Source: Yinghuangia soli (GTDB lineage: Bacteria; Actinomycetota; Actinomycetes; Streptomycetales; Streptomycetaceae). Taken from it: a stretch of 64,000 bases of DNA. Made by a program: the position numbers and the translations under genes. The stretch spans positions 1-64,000 of the forward strand of contig NZ_JAKFHA010000004.1 of assembly GCF_021502675.1 (NCBI RefSeq). The letters run 5' to 3'. The stretch's first letter is position 1. The number at the start of each line of letters is the position of its first letter. The notes beneath the pieces are model-generated. The model saw only the letters and a list, made by a program, of their open reading frames with translations, ran no database searches and had not been told where the DNA came from. This document shows, piece by piece, positions 36,753 through 44,741 of this stretch.

Positions 36753-37406
36753 TCACGCCTCGGGGCTGCGCCACAGCTCCGCGTACCGGGCCATCGTCGG
36801 CGCATGGCCCGGCAGCGGCGGGTCCGGCTCCCCGGCCCGGGACCTCAGCCCGTCGAGCAGCAGCGCGACCAGGCGGGCCCGTACGTTGGGGTCCTCGCCG
36901 GTGGGGACCGGCGGGCGGCGCGCGAACTGCTCGATCACCGCGAAGACGTCGATGGTGGTGGCGTCCGGGCGGAGCACGCCGGCCCGGTGTGCGCGGGCGA
37001 CGACCTCGTCGGCGAGCCGGTCGGCACGGTCCCCGGCCGCGGCCATCTCCGCGGTGAAGGCGACCGTCCCGGCGACCGGTGCCAGCGAGGCCGGCCCGAA
37101 GTCGACGCAGGCGCGGACGTAGTGCGCGAATCCGTCCCAGGGGTCCGGCACTTCGAGTGCGGCGCGGGCCGCCTCGGCGTACTGGTCGGCAGCCAGCACG
37201 CAGAGGCGCTGCAGCAGCTCTTCCTTGGTGCCGTAGCGCCGGTACAGCGAGGCGATGCCGACGCCGGCGCGTTCGGCCACCGCCGAGACCGGGGCGTCGG
37301 CGCCCAGCGTGCTGAACACCTCGCGGGCCGCGGCGAGGACGCGAAGGTCGTTTCGCGCGGCCTCGGCCTGCCGACCGCGTTTGCGCGGGCTTTCGCCGGT
37401 AGTCAT
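36753..37406 (-). CDS. TetR-family repressor of the MDR/MFS operon
   Basis: A 217-residue repressor. The HTH is ARNDLRVLAAAREVFSTLGADAPVSAVAERAGVGIASLYRRYGTKEELL, and the C-terminal domain (AADQYAEAARAALEVPDPWDGFAHYVRACVDFG) resembles the SbtR/TetR_C type. ATG 37406 has only a weak GGGG ribosome site. It is divergent from an MDR oxidoreductase and MFS pair, and two matching palindromes (37426-37442 and 37454-37470) fill the 154-base gap, so it very probably represses itself and that operon. Confidence 0.92.
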   Translation of the reverse strand: MTTGESPRKRGRQAEAARNDLRVLAAAREVFSTLGADAPVSAVAERAGVGIASLYRRYGTKEELLQRLCVLAADQYAEAARAALEVPDPWDGFAHYVRACVDFGPASLAPVAGTVAFTAEMAAAGDRADRLADEVVARAHRAGVLRPDATTIDVFAVIEQFARRPPVPTGEDPNVRARLVALLLDGLRSRAGEPDPPLPGHAPTMARYAELWRSPEA

Positions 37407-37425
37407 GACCCCAGAATAAGCATTG

Positions 37426-37442
37426 CGGAGCGGACCGCTCCG
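37426..37442. promoter_or_regulatory. TetR operator, site 1
   Basis: CGGAGCGGACCGCTCCG is a perfect 8-bp inverted repeat around a central A, 20 bases upstream of the TetR start. Confidence 0.75.
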
Positions 37443-37453
37443 ATATAGATTGC

Positions 37454-37470
37454 CGGAGCGGTTCACTCCG
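37454..37470. promoter_or_regulatory. TetR operator, site 2
   Basis: CGGAGCGGTTCACTCCG repeats site 1 with two mismatches in the right arm; the centres are 28 bases apart. TATAGAT, a probable -10 element, lies between the two sites at 37444-37450. Confidence 0.7.
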
Positions 37471-37560
37471 TTATTCATCCGCCGGTCCACCCCGACCGGA
37501 TACCCGGCGGACTTCCAGGGATCCGCACCGGGATCCGCACCGAGAGAGGCAGGGACTCCC

Positions 37561-38493
37561 ATGCGCGCAGCGGTCGTCACCACGTTCGGCGGACCCGGGA
37601 ACCTGCACCTCGCGGAGATCCCCGCGCCGCGGCCCGCGGCCGGCGAGGTCCTGGTCCGCATCCGCGCGGCAGGCATCCTGCCCTTCGACACCGGGCTGCG
37701 CGCCGGACACATGCCGCCCGCCATGACGCCCGGATACCCGGAGCATCCCGTGGTGCCGGGCAACGAATTCGCCGGGACGGTCGCCGAAGCCGGCGCCGGC
37801 GTCACCGCCTTCGCACCGGGCGACGACGTCCTCGGCTTCACCACCACCGGCGCGTACGCCGAGTACATCGCGGTCCCGGCCGGCAACCTCGCCGCGAAGC
37901 CCGCCGGCATGCCGTGGGACGTGGCCGCCGCCCTCTCCGGCAACGGCCAGGGCGCGCACATGGCCCTGCGGCAGCTCGGCGTCGGCCCCGGCGACGTCCT
38001 CGTCGTGCACGCGGCCGCGGGCGGACTGGGCACCATCGCGGTCCAGCTCGCCCGGCACTTCGGCGCCGCCAAGGTGATCGGCACCGCGAGCGAGGCCAAC
38101 CACGACTATCTGCGCTCGCTCGGCGCCACGCCGGTCACCTACGGACCCGGGCTCGTCGACCGGATCCGCGCGGCCGCCCCCGAGGGCGTCGACGCCGCGC
38201 TGGACGCCGCCGGACCGGAGGCGCTGCACGCCTCGGTCGAACTGGTCGAGGACCGCAAGCGCATCGTCACGATGATCTCCGACGCCGAGGCCCGCGAACT
38301 GGGCCTGCCCGAATGGTCCGGCGTCCGCACCGGCGAACGCCTCGCCGAACTCGCCGACCTGTGGACGCAGGGCGCGTTCACGCTGCACATCCGCGCCGCC
38401 TACCCGCTCGCCGAAGCCGCCGACGCGCACCGCGCGATCGAGACCGGGCACGGCCGCGGGAAGCTCGTCCTCACCGTCGGGGAGGACGCATGA
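37561..38493 (+). CDS. zinc-free MDR oxidoreductase (quinone reductase-like)
   Basis: A 310-residue medium-chain dehydrogenase/reductase. An N-terminal GroES-like domain (MRAAVVTTFGGPGNLHLAEIPAPRPAAGEVLVRIRAAGI) is followed by a Rossmann domain with VHAAAGGLGTIAVQLARHFGAAKVIGTAS. The Cys and His zinc ligands of alcohol dehydrogenases are missing, as in NADPH:quinone reductases. ATG 37561 follows GAGGCAGGGA. The stop overlaps the MFS start in an ATGA junction, so the two are translationally coupled. The TetR protein divergent from it probably responds to a compound that this pair reduces and exports. Confidence 0.92.
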   Translation: MRAAVVTTFGGPGNLHLAEIPAPRPAAGEVLVRIRAAGILPFDTGLRAGHMPPAMTPGYPEHPVVPGNEFAGTVAEAGAGVTAFAPGDDVLGFTTTGAYAEYIAVPAGNLAAKPAGMPWDVAAALSGNGQGAHMALRQLGVGPGDVLVVHAAAGGLGTIAVQLARHFGAAKVIGTASEANHDYLRSLGATPVTYGPGLVDRIRAAAPEGVDAALDAAGPEALHASVELVEDRKRIVTMISDAEARELGLPEWSGVRTGERLAELADLWTQGAFTLHIRAAYPLAEAADAHRAIETGHGRGKLVLTVGEDA

Positions 38494-39839
38494 CCGCCGC
38501 GGAGCCCGGTCTCGATCGCGCGGTGCGCGGCCGCGACCTCTTCGCCGACCGGCGCTTCCTGATCCTCTTCGCGGCCCGCACGATCTCGGTGCTCGGCGCG
38601 TCCTTCGGGCCGGTGGCCCTCGCCTTCGGCGTACTGGACCTGCCCGGTGCGGACGCCACCACCCTGACCATCGTGCTGACCGCCCAGACCGTGCCGCAGG
38701 TCGCCGGGATGCTGTTCGGCGGCGTCATCGCCGACCGCATGCCGCGGTTCCGGCTCATGATGGCGGCCGAACTCCTGTCCGCGGCCGCCTCCGCGGCGCT
38801 GGCCGTGATGTTCGTGACCGGACACGCCCCGGTCCCGGCGATCGCCGGGTTCGCCGCCCTCACCGGACTCGCGCTCGCCTTGTACTATCCGGCGCTGACC
38901 GGCGTGGTGCCCGACGTGGTCGCCGCCGACCGGCTGCAGACCGCCAACGGCGTGCTGCGGCTCGGCGTCAACAGCGCCCGCCTGCTCGGCATGGCGCTGG
39001 CCGGCGTCACCGTGGCGGTGGTCGGCGCGGGCTGGGCACTCGCGGTCAACGCGGCCGGATTCCTGCTCTCCGTCGGGCTGATCGCCACCCTGCGCGTGCC
39101 GCCCCGGACCGACCGGGCACGCACTTCCGTGCTCACCGACCTGCGCGAAGGCTGGCAGGAGTTCTCCGCCCGGCAGTGGCTGTGGGCGATCGTCCTGCAG
39201 TTCGCGTTCGTGGTGGCCGCCATGCAGGCCGCCTTCGGCGTGCTCGGGCCCGTCGTCGCCAAGGCCGAACTCGGGGGCGCCCCGGCCTGGTCCGCGATCC
39301 TGGCCGCGCAGGGCGCGGGCACGATGATCGGCGTGGTCTTCGCGATCCGCATCCGCCCGCGCCGCCCGCTGGCCGTGGCCACCGTGTCGACGTTCGCGAT
39401 GGCCGTGCCGATCACCCTGCTCGGCCTCGGGGCACCGGTGTACGTGGTCGCCGCCGGCGCGTTCGTCATGGGCGTCTCGCACGACGTGTTCGGCGTGCTC
39501 TGGGAGACCACGATGCAGCGCGAGATACCGCGCGAGGCGCTCTCCCGGGTCAGCGCCTACGACGCCCTCGGCTCGTTCATGTTCGGACCGCTCGGCCTCA
39601 TCGCCGCCGCACCCCTCGCGGACGCGGTCGGGGCGCGGCACGCGCTGCTGCTGTGCGCGGGCCTGATCGTGCTGGCGACCGCCGCTGCGCTGTGCGCCCC
39701 CGAGGTCCGCAACCTGCGGGCACCCGCGAACGCCGCCCGGCCCGAGGAGGGCACCGGTTCCGCGGCCGCCGCGCTGCCGGTGCCGGACGGGACGCCCGAC
39801 GCGGTCCCCGGCCCCCGCGGCTCGGCCCCGGTGCGCTGA
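38490..39839 (+). CDS. MFS transporter coupled to the MDR oxidoreductase
   Basis: A 449-residue MFS_3-type exporter with about 11-12 helices. RFLILFAARTISVLGASFGPVALAFGVLD is helix 1, and GGVIADRMPRFRLMM the motif A loop; NGVLRLGVNSARLLGMALAG resembles motif C of the group. It ends in an Ala/Pro/Gly-rich cytosolic tail. The ATG overlaps the preceding stop by four bases and follows GGAGG. Likely product: export of the compound sensed by the divergent TetR. It converges with the CMD-like gene with 11 bases between. Confidence 0.92.
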   Translation: MTAAEPGLDRAVRGRDLFADRRFLILFAARTISVLGASFGPVALAFGVLDLPGADATTLTIVLTAQTVPQVAGMLFGGVIADRMPRFRLMMAAELLSAAASAALAVMFVTGHAPVPAIAGFAALTGLALALYYPALTGVVPDVVAADRLQTANGVLRLGVNSARLLGMALAGVTVAVVGAGWALAVNAAGFLLSVGLIATLRVPPRTDRARTSVLTDLREGWQEFSARQWLWAIVLQFAFVVAAMQAAFGVLGPVVAKAELGGAPAWSAILAAQGAGTMIGVVFAIRIRPRRPLAVATVSTFAMAVPITLLGLGAPVYVVAAGAFVMGVSHDVFGVLWETTMQREIPREALSRVSAYDALGSFMFGPLGLIAAAPLADAVGARHALLLCAGLIVLATAAALCAPEVRNLRAPANAARPEEGTGSAAAALPVPDGTPDAVPGPRGSAPVR

Positions 39840-39850
39840 CCGGCGCGCCG

Positions 39851-40333
39851 TCAGTCCGGCGGCTCCTCGGCCCGCGGCACGGGTGCCTGCAGGCGGGCGG
39901 TCACCGCTATCCGGTTCAGCGCATTGGTGACCGCCACGGTCAGGATCAGATTGCCCAACTGCTGCGGCCCGAAGTGGCGTTCGGCGGCCGCGTAGACGTC
40001 GTCCGAAACGCCCTCGGGCCCCAGTCGGGTGACCGCCTCGGCCAGCGCCAGCGCGGCACGCTGCGAGGCGGAGAACAGCGACGACTCGCGCCACCCGGCC
40101 AACTGGTGCAGCCGCTGCGGCGATTCGCCGAGCCGCAGCGCCTCGCGGGAATGCCGCTCCAGATGCAGTGCGCAGCCGTTCAGCTGCGAGGTGCGCAGTT
40201 TGACCAGCTCGCGCAGCCGGTCGTCGACCAGGCCGTCCCGCCGGATCAGGGTGTCCAGCCGGGCGAGCGCCTGGTAGCCGCCGGACGCCGCGGCGGGCAG
40301 GTCGATGCGCTGACGGTACACAAAGGACTCCAT
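39851..40333 (-). CDS. carboxymuconolactone decarboxylase / AhpD-like protein with CxxH motif
   Basis: A 160-residue all-helical protein of the CMD/AhpD family. LREL[VK]KLRTSQLNGCALHLERHSREALRLGES is the family core. The usual redox pair Cys-x-x-Cys is changed: Cys54 is present but the second Cys is His57 (CALH), with His61 following. Peroxidase activity by the AhpD mechanism is therefore doubtful. ATG 40333 is the start. It is upstream of nothing on its own strand and converges with the MFS gene; the FMN reductase gene lies 116 bases upstream on the same strand. Confidence 0.87.
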   Translation of the reverse strand: MESFVYRQRIDLPAAASGGYQALARLDTLIRRDGLVDDRLRELVKLRTSQLNGCALHLERHSREALRLGESPQRLHQLAGWRESSLFSASQRAALALAEAVTRLGPEGVSDDVYAAAERHFGPQQLGNLILTVAVTNALNRIAVTARLQAPVPRAEEPPD

Positions 40334-40449
40334 GTTCAAGGGTGTTCCGGCCGGCGGCCGGGGGGCGGCCGCCGGCCGGACGTACGCGAAGCCCGCGGCG
40401 CAGCCGCCGCGCGGCCCGAGCCGCTCGGCTCCGCACGTGCTCCGGTGGT

Positions 40450-41100
40450 TCAGGCGGCGAACGGGCGCGCCTCGCGGCCACGCCGCAGCGTCACCGCCCA
40501 CCACGCCAATTGGTCGAGCAACGCCTGTGCCGCCGCCGCGCATTCGGCCGGCCGCCGCGGGGCGCCCTGCTCGTCGAAGAGCTCCCAGGCGTACGGCAAG
40601 GCCACGTGCCCGCGGACCGGCACCGCATGCATGTCGGCGAACAGCGGGCGTACTTCCTCGACCGCGCGCCGGCCGCCGATCGCGCCGCCGTACGACACGA
40701 ACCCGACCGGCTTGGCCCGCCATGCCTCGCAGTGCCCGGCGATCAGCTCGCGCAGCGCACCGAGATTGCCGTGGTGGTACTCGGACGTCACCACCACATA
40801 GGCATCGGCCGCGTCGAGCCGGCGCCGCACCGTGAACGCCGAGGAGAACGGCACCGCCGGGTCGGTCGGATCGGTATCCGGCGGAAGGCGTTCGCCGACG
40901 TCGAACGGCAGATCGACCTCGGCCAGGTCGATCACGTCGATGTCCAGTTCGTCGCGCTGCTCGACCTGGCGGATGAACCAGTCGGCGACCACGGTCCCGT
41001 GGCGCCCGGCCCGCACGCTTCCGATGATCACGGCCAGCCGGAACGTCTCGACGCCCATGTCGCGGGGGTAGTCGTCCTCCGGTGTCGTGCTCGTGCCCAT
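40450..41100 (-). CDS. NADPH-dependent FMN reductase
   Basis: A 216-residue flavodoxin-like protein. LAVIIGSVRAGRHGTVVADWF is the phosphate-binding loop for FMN, VVVTSEYHHGNLGALRELI matches the conserved PEYN[HG] FMN loop (here SEYHHGN), and FVSYGGAIGGRRAVEEVRP the GG-x-x-GG-x-R block. Members reduce FMN, quinones or azo dyes. ATG 41100 follows AGAGGA. It is probably transcribed together with the CMD-like gene. Confidence 0.92.
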   Translation of the reverse strand: MGTSTTPEDDYPRDMGVETFRLAVIIGSVRAGRHGTVVADWFIRQVEQRDELDIDVIDLAEVDLPFDVGERLPPDTDPTDPAVPFSSAFTVRRRLDAADAYVVVTSEYHHGNLGALRELIAGHCEAWRAKPVGFVSYGGAIGGRRAVEEVRPLFADMHAVPVRGHVALPYAWELFDEQGAPRRPAECAAAAQALLDQLAWWAVTLRRGREARPFAA

Positions 41101-41259
41101 CCGGTCCTCTCTCGGCAGTGGCGATGGATCTCCGCCACTCCACGATCGGGCACCGCACGCGGGCGAACAACGACCAACCTCGTAATGAGCGTTAAGCCCC
41201 GCTAACCGATCGAACGCGCAGGTCGCAGCCCCGTCGGGACAGCCGGTCCCGGGTAGTTC

Positions 41260-41299
41260 GGGGCAGGCCGGGGCAGGCGGGGGCAGGCGGGGGCAGGTC
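41260..41299. repeat. 10-bp tandem repeat, four units
   Basis: GGGGCAGGCC, GGGGCAGGCG, GGGGCAGGCG and GGGGCAGGTC run from 41260 to 41299, immediately after the stop of the Asp-box gene at 41303 on the minus strand. Confidence 0.8.
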
Positions 41300-41302
41300 A
41301 AG

Positions 41303-42400
41303 TCAGGCCGGTACAGTCGCGGCCCGCACGCACAGCACGTCGGGCAGGTGCTCGGCGATCCGCTGCCAGCTGCGGCCGCCGTCCTTCCCGACGTACACCT
41401 CGCCGGAACGGGTGCCGAAGTACACGGCCGGCTCGGGTGCGTCGTCCAGGCACAGCGCATCGCGCATCACCCCGGTCCAGAAGCCCTCCGGAGGCAGCCC
41501 GTCGCCCACCGCGGTCCAGCTGCGGCCCGCGTCGTCGCTGCGGTGGACCAGGCAGCGGCCGTCCGGCGGGAACCGCATCGCGTCCGCGGTGAGCGGGAAC
41601 ACGTACACGGTCTCGGGCCGGTGCGGGTGGACCGCGACCGGGAAGCCGAAGTCGCTCGGCAGGCCGTCGGCGATCGAGGTCCAGGTGCCCCCGCCGTCGT
41701 CGCTGCGGTAGACGCCGTGGTGGTTCTGCAGGAACAGCCGCTCCGGGTGGTCCGGATGCCGGGCGACCTTGTGCACGCACTGCCCGAACTCCGGGTACTC
41801 GTCGGGCAGGAAGTACGCCCGGATCCCGGTGTTGGAGGCCGCCCAGGTCGCCCCGCCGTCGCGGGTGCGGTAGACGCCGCCGGTGGACATCGCCACCGTG
41901 ACGTCGCCCGGCTCGGTCGGATGCGGCAGCACGGTGTGCACCGCCATGCCGCCGAACCCCGGCGTCCAGTGCGGCCGGTGCGGGTGCTCCCACAGGCCGC
42001 GGACCAGCGCGAAGCTGCGGCCGCCGTCCTCGGAGCGGAACAGCGCGGACGGCTCGATCCCGGCGTACACGGTGTCCGGCTCGGCGGGCGGCCCGGGCTG
42101 GAGCTGCCAGACGCGCTCCACCGAGGCGTCGGTGTCCTTGGGGAACGCGACCACCGCTCCCTCCGGGCCGTCCCAGGTGGCCCCCAGGTCGTCGCTGGCC
42201 GCCACCAGGGGCCCGAAGTGCTCGCTGGTCACCCCGGCCAGCAGCCGCGGAGCCGCGCGGCGTTTGTCGATCAGCACCGAATACACCCCGGTCATCGGGT
42301 GGTGCGGTCCGCTGAACTCCCACGCGTCGCTGCCGACTTCCGTACGGCCGAGCCACAGCCCCTTGCGGGTGCCGACGGCGAGCAGGATGGAGTCGGTCAT
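41303..42400 (-). CDS. Asp-box (BNR) beta-propeller protein
   Basis: A 365-residue protein built of repeated propeller blades. Six Asp-box motifs of the S-x-D-x-G-x-[ST]-[WF] type are visible: SDDLGATW, SEDGGRSF, TRDGGATW, SDDGGGTW, SDDAGRSW and GKDGGRSW. There is no signal peptide. Databases often name such proteins exo-alpha-sialidase or glycosyl hydrolase, but Asp boxes are structural and the Arg triad of sialidases cannot be seen, so the enzymatic role is open. ATG 42400 follows GGGAGG. It is divergent from the small gene at 42673. Confidence 0.85.
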   Translation of the reverse strand: MTDSILLAVGTRKGLWLGRTEVGSDAWEFSGPHHPMTGVYSVLIDKRRAAPRLLAGVTSEHFGPLVAASDDLGATWDGPEGAVVAFPKDTDASVERVWQLQPGPPAEPDTVYAGIEPSALFRSEDGGRSFALVRGLWEHPHRPHWTPGFGGMAVHTVLPHPTEPGDVTVAMSTGGVYRTRDGGATWAASNTGIRAYFLPDEYPEFGQCVHKVARHPDHPERLFLQNHHGVYRSDDGGGTWTSIADGLPSDFGFPVAVHPHRPETVYVFPLTADAMRFPPDGRCLVHRSDDAGRSWTAVGDGLPPEGFWTGVMRDALCLDDAPEPAVYFGTRSGEVYVGKDGGRSWQRIAEHLPDVLCVRAATVPA

Positions 42401-42507
42401 GGCAGCCTCCCGGAGGCGCGGGTCGTCGGCCGGCGTGTCAACGCCCGGCCCGAACCCTCTGCACGCTACGCCGCACCGCCGACGCGGTCCTGCGGAACCG
42501 CCGGGAA

Positions 42508-42519
42508 TCGTTCGAACGA
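42508..42519. promoter_or_regulatory. 12-bp palindrome in the divergent gap
   Basis: TCGTTCGAACGA is a perfect palindrome and is followed at once by GTGAACGA, another copy of the half-site GAACGA. It lies between the Asp-box gene and the gene at 42673 and could be an operator. Confidence 0.4.
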
Positions 42520-42623
42520 GTGAACGAAATCGGCCGCGGGCGGGCTTGGCCGCGGCCATTGTGGAACGCCGTTCCGCATCAATACCATGAGCCGGTCCGC
42601 CCGGCCGGGCGGCGGGGGCGTCC

Positions 42624-42659
42624 GGGCAGTCTGGGCAGTCTGGGCAGTCTGGGCAGTCT
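42624..42659. repeat. 9-bp perfect tandem repeat, four units
   Basis: GGGCAGTCT occurs four times without a mismatch (42624-42659) and ends next to the GGGGGG ribosome site of the gene at 42673. The copy number would change the promoter-to-start distance by nine bases per unit. Confidence 0.85.
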
Positions 42660-42672
42660 GGGGGGATTCCGG

Positions 42673-43020
42673 GTGATCTACCTCGTGTACCGCATGCGGC
42701 TGACCGAGCGTTCGCGCCGCGACCAGAAGGCGTTCTGGTCCTGGCTGGAGGAGCGCGAGCGCTGGTTCTACCGCGACCTGCCGATGGTCCGTGAAGTGCG
42801 CTGGTTCTACAGCGTGGTCGGCGACGTGTACGTCCTGGAGAACTGGGCCGCGTTCGAGGACGAGGCGGCCTGGGGCGCCTACCGCGCGGCGCTGGCCGGC
42901 CTCAAGGCGGACGGCGGCTGGGAGGCCGAGCGCGTCACCCAGGACGACTGGTGGGAGTTCCTCGACACCCGCATCGTCACCGACCCTCCGGTGCCGGTGG
43001 GGTTCCGCGCGGCCACGTGA
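42673..43020 (+). CDS. small protein of 115 residues, possible dimeric alpha-beta barrel
   Basis: A soluble protein rich in Trp, Tyr, Arg and Glu. VIYLVYRMRLTERSRRDQKAFWSWLEERE, then VREVRWFYSVVGDVYVLENWAAFEDEAAWGAYRAAL, suggests a beta-alpha-beta-beta-alpha unit like the small dimeric alpha-beta barrel (ABM/NIPSNAP-like) families, but I cannot assign it. GTG 42673 follows GGGGGG by seven bases. The frame remains open upstream through the tandem repeat to 42520, which I treat as non-coding. Confidence 0.75.
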   Translation: MIYLVYRMRLTERSRRDQKAFWSWLEERERWFYRDLPMVREVRWFYSVVGDVYVLENWAAFEDEAAWGAYRAALAGLKADGGWEAERVTQDDWWEFLDTRIVTDPPVPVGFRAAT

Positions 43021-43028
43021 ACCCCGCG

Positions 43029-43061
43029 CGCGGGTCGGCCCGGCCCCGGCGCCGACCCGCG
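43029..43061 (+). terminator. hairpin terminator of the gene at 42673
   Basis: CGCGGGTCGGC (43029-43039) pairs perfectly with GCCGACCCGCG (43051-43061), with an 11-base loop, starting eight bases past the stop codon. Confidence 0.75.
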
Positions 43062-43078
43062 TCCGGCCCCGGAAAAGA

Positions 43079-43120
43079 GCGGAGCCGGCCGGGTCAGGGG
43101 GAGTGACCGGCCGGCTCCGC
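43079..43120 (-). terminator. Rho-independent terminator of gtrA
   Basis: GCGGAGCCGGCCGG (43079-43092) pairs perfectly with CCGGCCGGCTCCGC (43107-43120). On the minus strand it is followed by GCTCTTTTCC, a T tract. Together with the hairpin at 43029 it forms a back-to-back pair between convergent genes. Confidence 0.85.
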
Positions 43121-43135
43121 GGGGGAGGGAATGGC

Positions 43136-43666
43136 TCAGGCGGCGACGGCGACCGCGGTGCGGTCGAAGGCCGGGATGCGCGGCGCGAGCACCGGGGCGA
43201 CCGCCGGGCGGGTCTGGGGGGCCTTGGCGGCCCCGCCGCGCGCGGCGGCGAAGACGAACACCCGCAGCACCGCGAACCGGCCTATGCCCGCCAGACCCGA
43301 CGCGGTCAGGTAGACCGCCTGGTCCAGCAGCACGCTCGGCGACGCCACCACCGCGTGCAGCACCAGCATCGCGGTGGTGGTGAACAGGTAGCTCACCGCC
43401 ACGGTGCCGGTCGACTTCAGGTGCATCCGCCAGCCGCGCTCCGCGCTGCGGAAGGTCAGCCGGCTGTGCAGCTCGTTCGCGACGATCGTCGACGCGACCG
43501 TCACCAGCGCGTTCGCGAGCACGAGCGACATGTAGCCGGACAGGAACAGCAGGACACCGCTGGCCGCGAGGCCGGTGCCGCCGCCGAACGCCACGAAGCG
43601 GACGAACGAAGCCAGCGGGCCGTTGCTCTTGGCGGCTGCCGCTGCGGTGCTCGCGCTGCTGTTCAC
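43136..43666 (-). CDS. GtrA-family membrane protein
   Basis: A 176-residue protein with four membrane helices. FVRFVAFGGGTGLAASGVLLFLSG, ANALVTVASTIVANELHSRLTF and FTTTAMLVLHAVV match the GtrA family; the N-x-x-x-[HN]-R-x-[WL]-TF motif appears as NELHSRLTF. GtrA proteins are thought to flip undecaprenyl- or polyprenyl-phosphate-linked sugars. GTG 43666 follows AAGGAG by seven bases. The C-terminal Ala/Pro-rich tail is cytosolic. It is flanked by terminators on both sides, so it is a single-gene unit. Confidence 0.9.
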   Translation of the reverse strand: MNSSASTAAAAAKSNGPLASFVRFVAFGGGTGLAASGVLLFLSGYMSLVLANALVTVASTIVANELHSRLTFRSAERGWRMHLKSTGTVAVSYLFTTTAMLVLHAVVASPSVLLDQAVYLTASGLAGIGRFAVLRVFVFAAARGGAAKAPQTRPAVAPVLAPRIPAFDRTAVAVAA

Positions 43667-43839
43667 AAGTGGCTCCTTCGTCCCCCGCGGACCGGTCGGT
43701 TCCGCCGTCTTCCTGCACTTACGACTCTAGGATTCAAATAGGAAGGGTCGGTTCCTGAATGCTTCCTGGATGTCGTGCTGGCCTTCCCTTTTTCAGACCG
43801 GTCCGCTGTGCCGAACTCATCGGTGGTGACAACAAGAAA

Positions 43840-43865
43840 CCCCGGCCGGGAACTCCCGGCCGGGG
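43840..43865 (-). terminator. Rho-independent terminator of the glu operon
   Basis: CCCCGGCCGGG (43840-43850), loop AACT, CCCGGCCGGGG (43855-43865): a perfect 11-bp stem. On the minus strand it is followed by TTTCTTGTTG, a T-rich tail, about 65 bases past the gluD stop codon. Confidence 0.9.
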
Positions 43866-43928
43866 TGTGGTCCGCAGCACACTCGACGGTGGCGGACCTG
43901 TCGATCTTGTGACGTTCTCGTGAACTCC

Positions 43929-44741
43929 TCAGGCCGCCGTGCGCCGCGACCGCCGGCCCCGCTGCTCCAGCCACTTGGCCAGTCCGGAGAGCAGCATGCA
44001 CAGCCCGATGTAGATCGGCGCGATGACGATGACGACCGGGATGAACGGCAGGCTGTAGTCCAGGTTCGTGGCGATCTGCTTGCCCGCGTACAGGAACTCC
44101 TCGTACGAGATCAGGTAGCCCAGCGAGGTGTCCTTCAGCGCCACCACCAACTGGCTGATGATGGCCGGCAGCATCGTGCGCACCCCCTGCGGGATCAGCA
44201 CGTGCGCCATGACCTGCGTCTTGCGCATGCCCAGCGCGTACGCCGCCTCGCTCTGGCCGCGCGGCACCGCGTGCACGCCGGCCCGGAACACCTCGGCCAG
44301 CACCGACCCGTTGTAGAGCGTCAGTCCGGCGATCAGCGCGATCCGCGGCTCGACCTTCATGGCGATGAAGATGAAGAAGATCATCACCAGCACCGGCATG
44401 GCCCGGAAGAACTCCACGACCAGCGTCGAGACCCAGCGGACCAGCCGGTGGTCGGACAGCCGCCCGGCCGCGAAGACCGCGCCGAAGACCAGCGAGAGGA
44501 CCGCCGCCCATGCGAACGCGCGCAGCGTGTTGCCCAGGCCGCGCAGCAGCAGTTCCTGGATGCCGGCGTATGTGAACGCGTTCCACTTCTCGGCGGTGAA
44601 CTGCCCCGTGTCGAACATCTTGTACACGAACCACGCCACGATGCCGGCCAGGACCAGCGTCGCCGCGATGCCGTACAAGCGGTGCCGGGCCAGCGCCTTC
44701 GGGCCCGGCTGATCGTAGAGCGCGGTGCCGTCCGTGCTCAC
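43929..44741 (-). CDS. gluD: glutamate ABC transporter permease GluD
   Basis: A 270-residue inner-membrane permease of the polar-amino-acid (HisMQ) type. LRGLGNTLRAFAWAAVLSLVFGAVFAAGRLS is the first core helix region, and EAAYALGMRKTQVMAHVLIPQGVRTMLPAI is the EAA loop that contacts the ATPase. A long cytosolic N terminus and one extra helix (GIAATLVLAGIVAWFVYKMF) precede the core, as in GluD of corynebacteria and streptomycetes. GTG 44741 overlaps the gluC stop (GTGA), so translation is coupled. It is the last gene of the operon, with a terminator at 43840-43865. Confidence 0.93.
   Translation of the reverse strand: MSTDGTALYDQPGPKALARHRLYGIAATLVLAGIVAWFVYKMFDTGQFTAEKWNAFTYAGIQELLLRGLGNTLRAFAWAAVLSLVFGAVFAAGRLSDHRLVRWVSTLVVEFFRAMPVLVMIFFIFIAMKVEPRIALIAGLTLYNGSVLAEVFRAGVHAVPRGQSEAAYALGMRKTQVMAHVLIPQGVRTMLPAIISQLVVALKDTSLGYLISYEEFLYAGKQIATNLDYSLPFIPVVIVIAPIYIGLCMLLSGLAKWLEQRGRRSRRTAA

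Noticed and set aside
41303-42400. Sialidase
   Set aside because: Asp boxes are structural and occur in many propellers; no Arg triad or signal peptide was found, so only the fold is claimed.
42508-42527. LexA/SOS box
   Set aside because: The order is GTTC-GAAC, the inverse of the GAAC-N4-GTTC pattern of actinobacterial SOS boxes.
42520-42672. N-terminal extension of the small protein through the tandem repeat
   Set aside because: The frame is open but would encode Leu-Gly-Ser repeats, and the ribosome site at 42661-42666 fits GTG 42673.
43694-43755. GGTCGGTTCC direct repeat upstream of gtrA
   Set aside because: The ten-base repeat at 43694 and 43746 is short for this base composition, and its placement on both sides of the probable promoter gives no clear reading.
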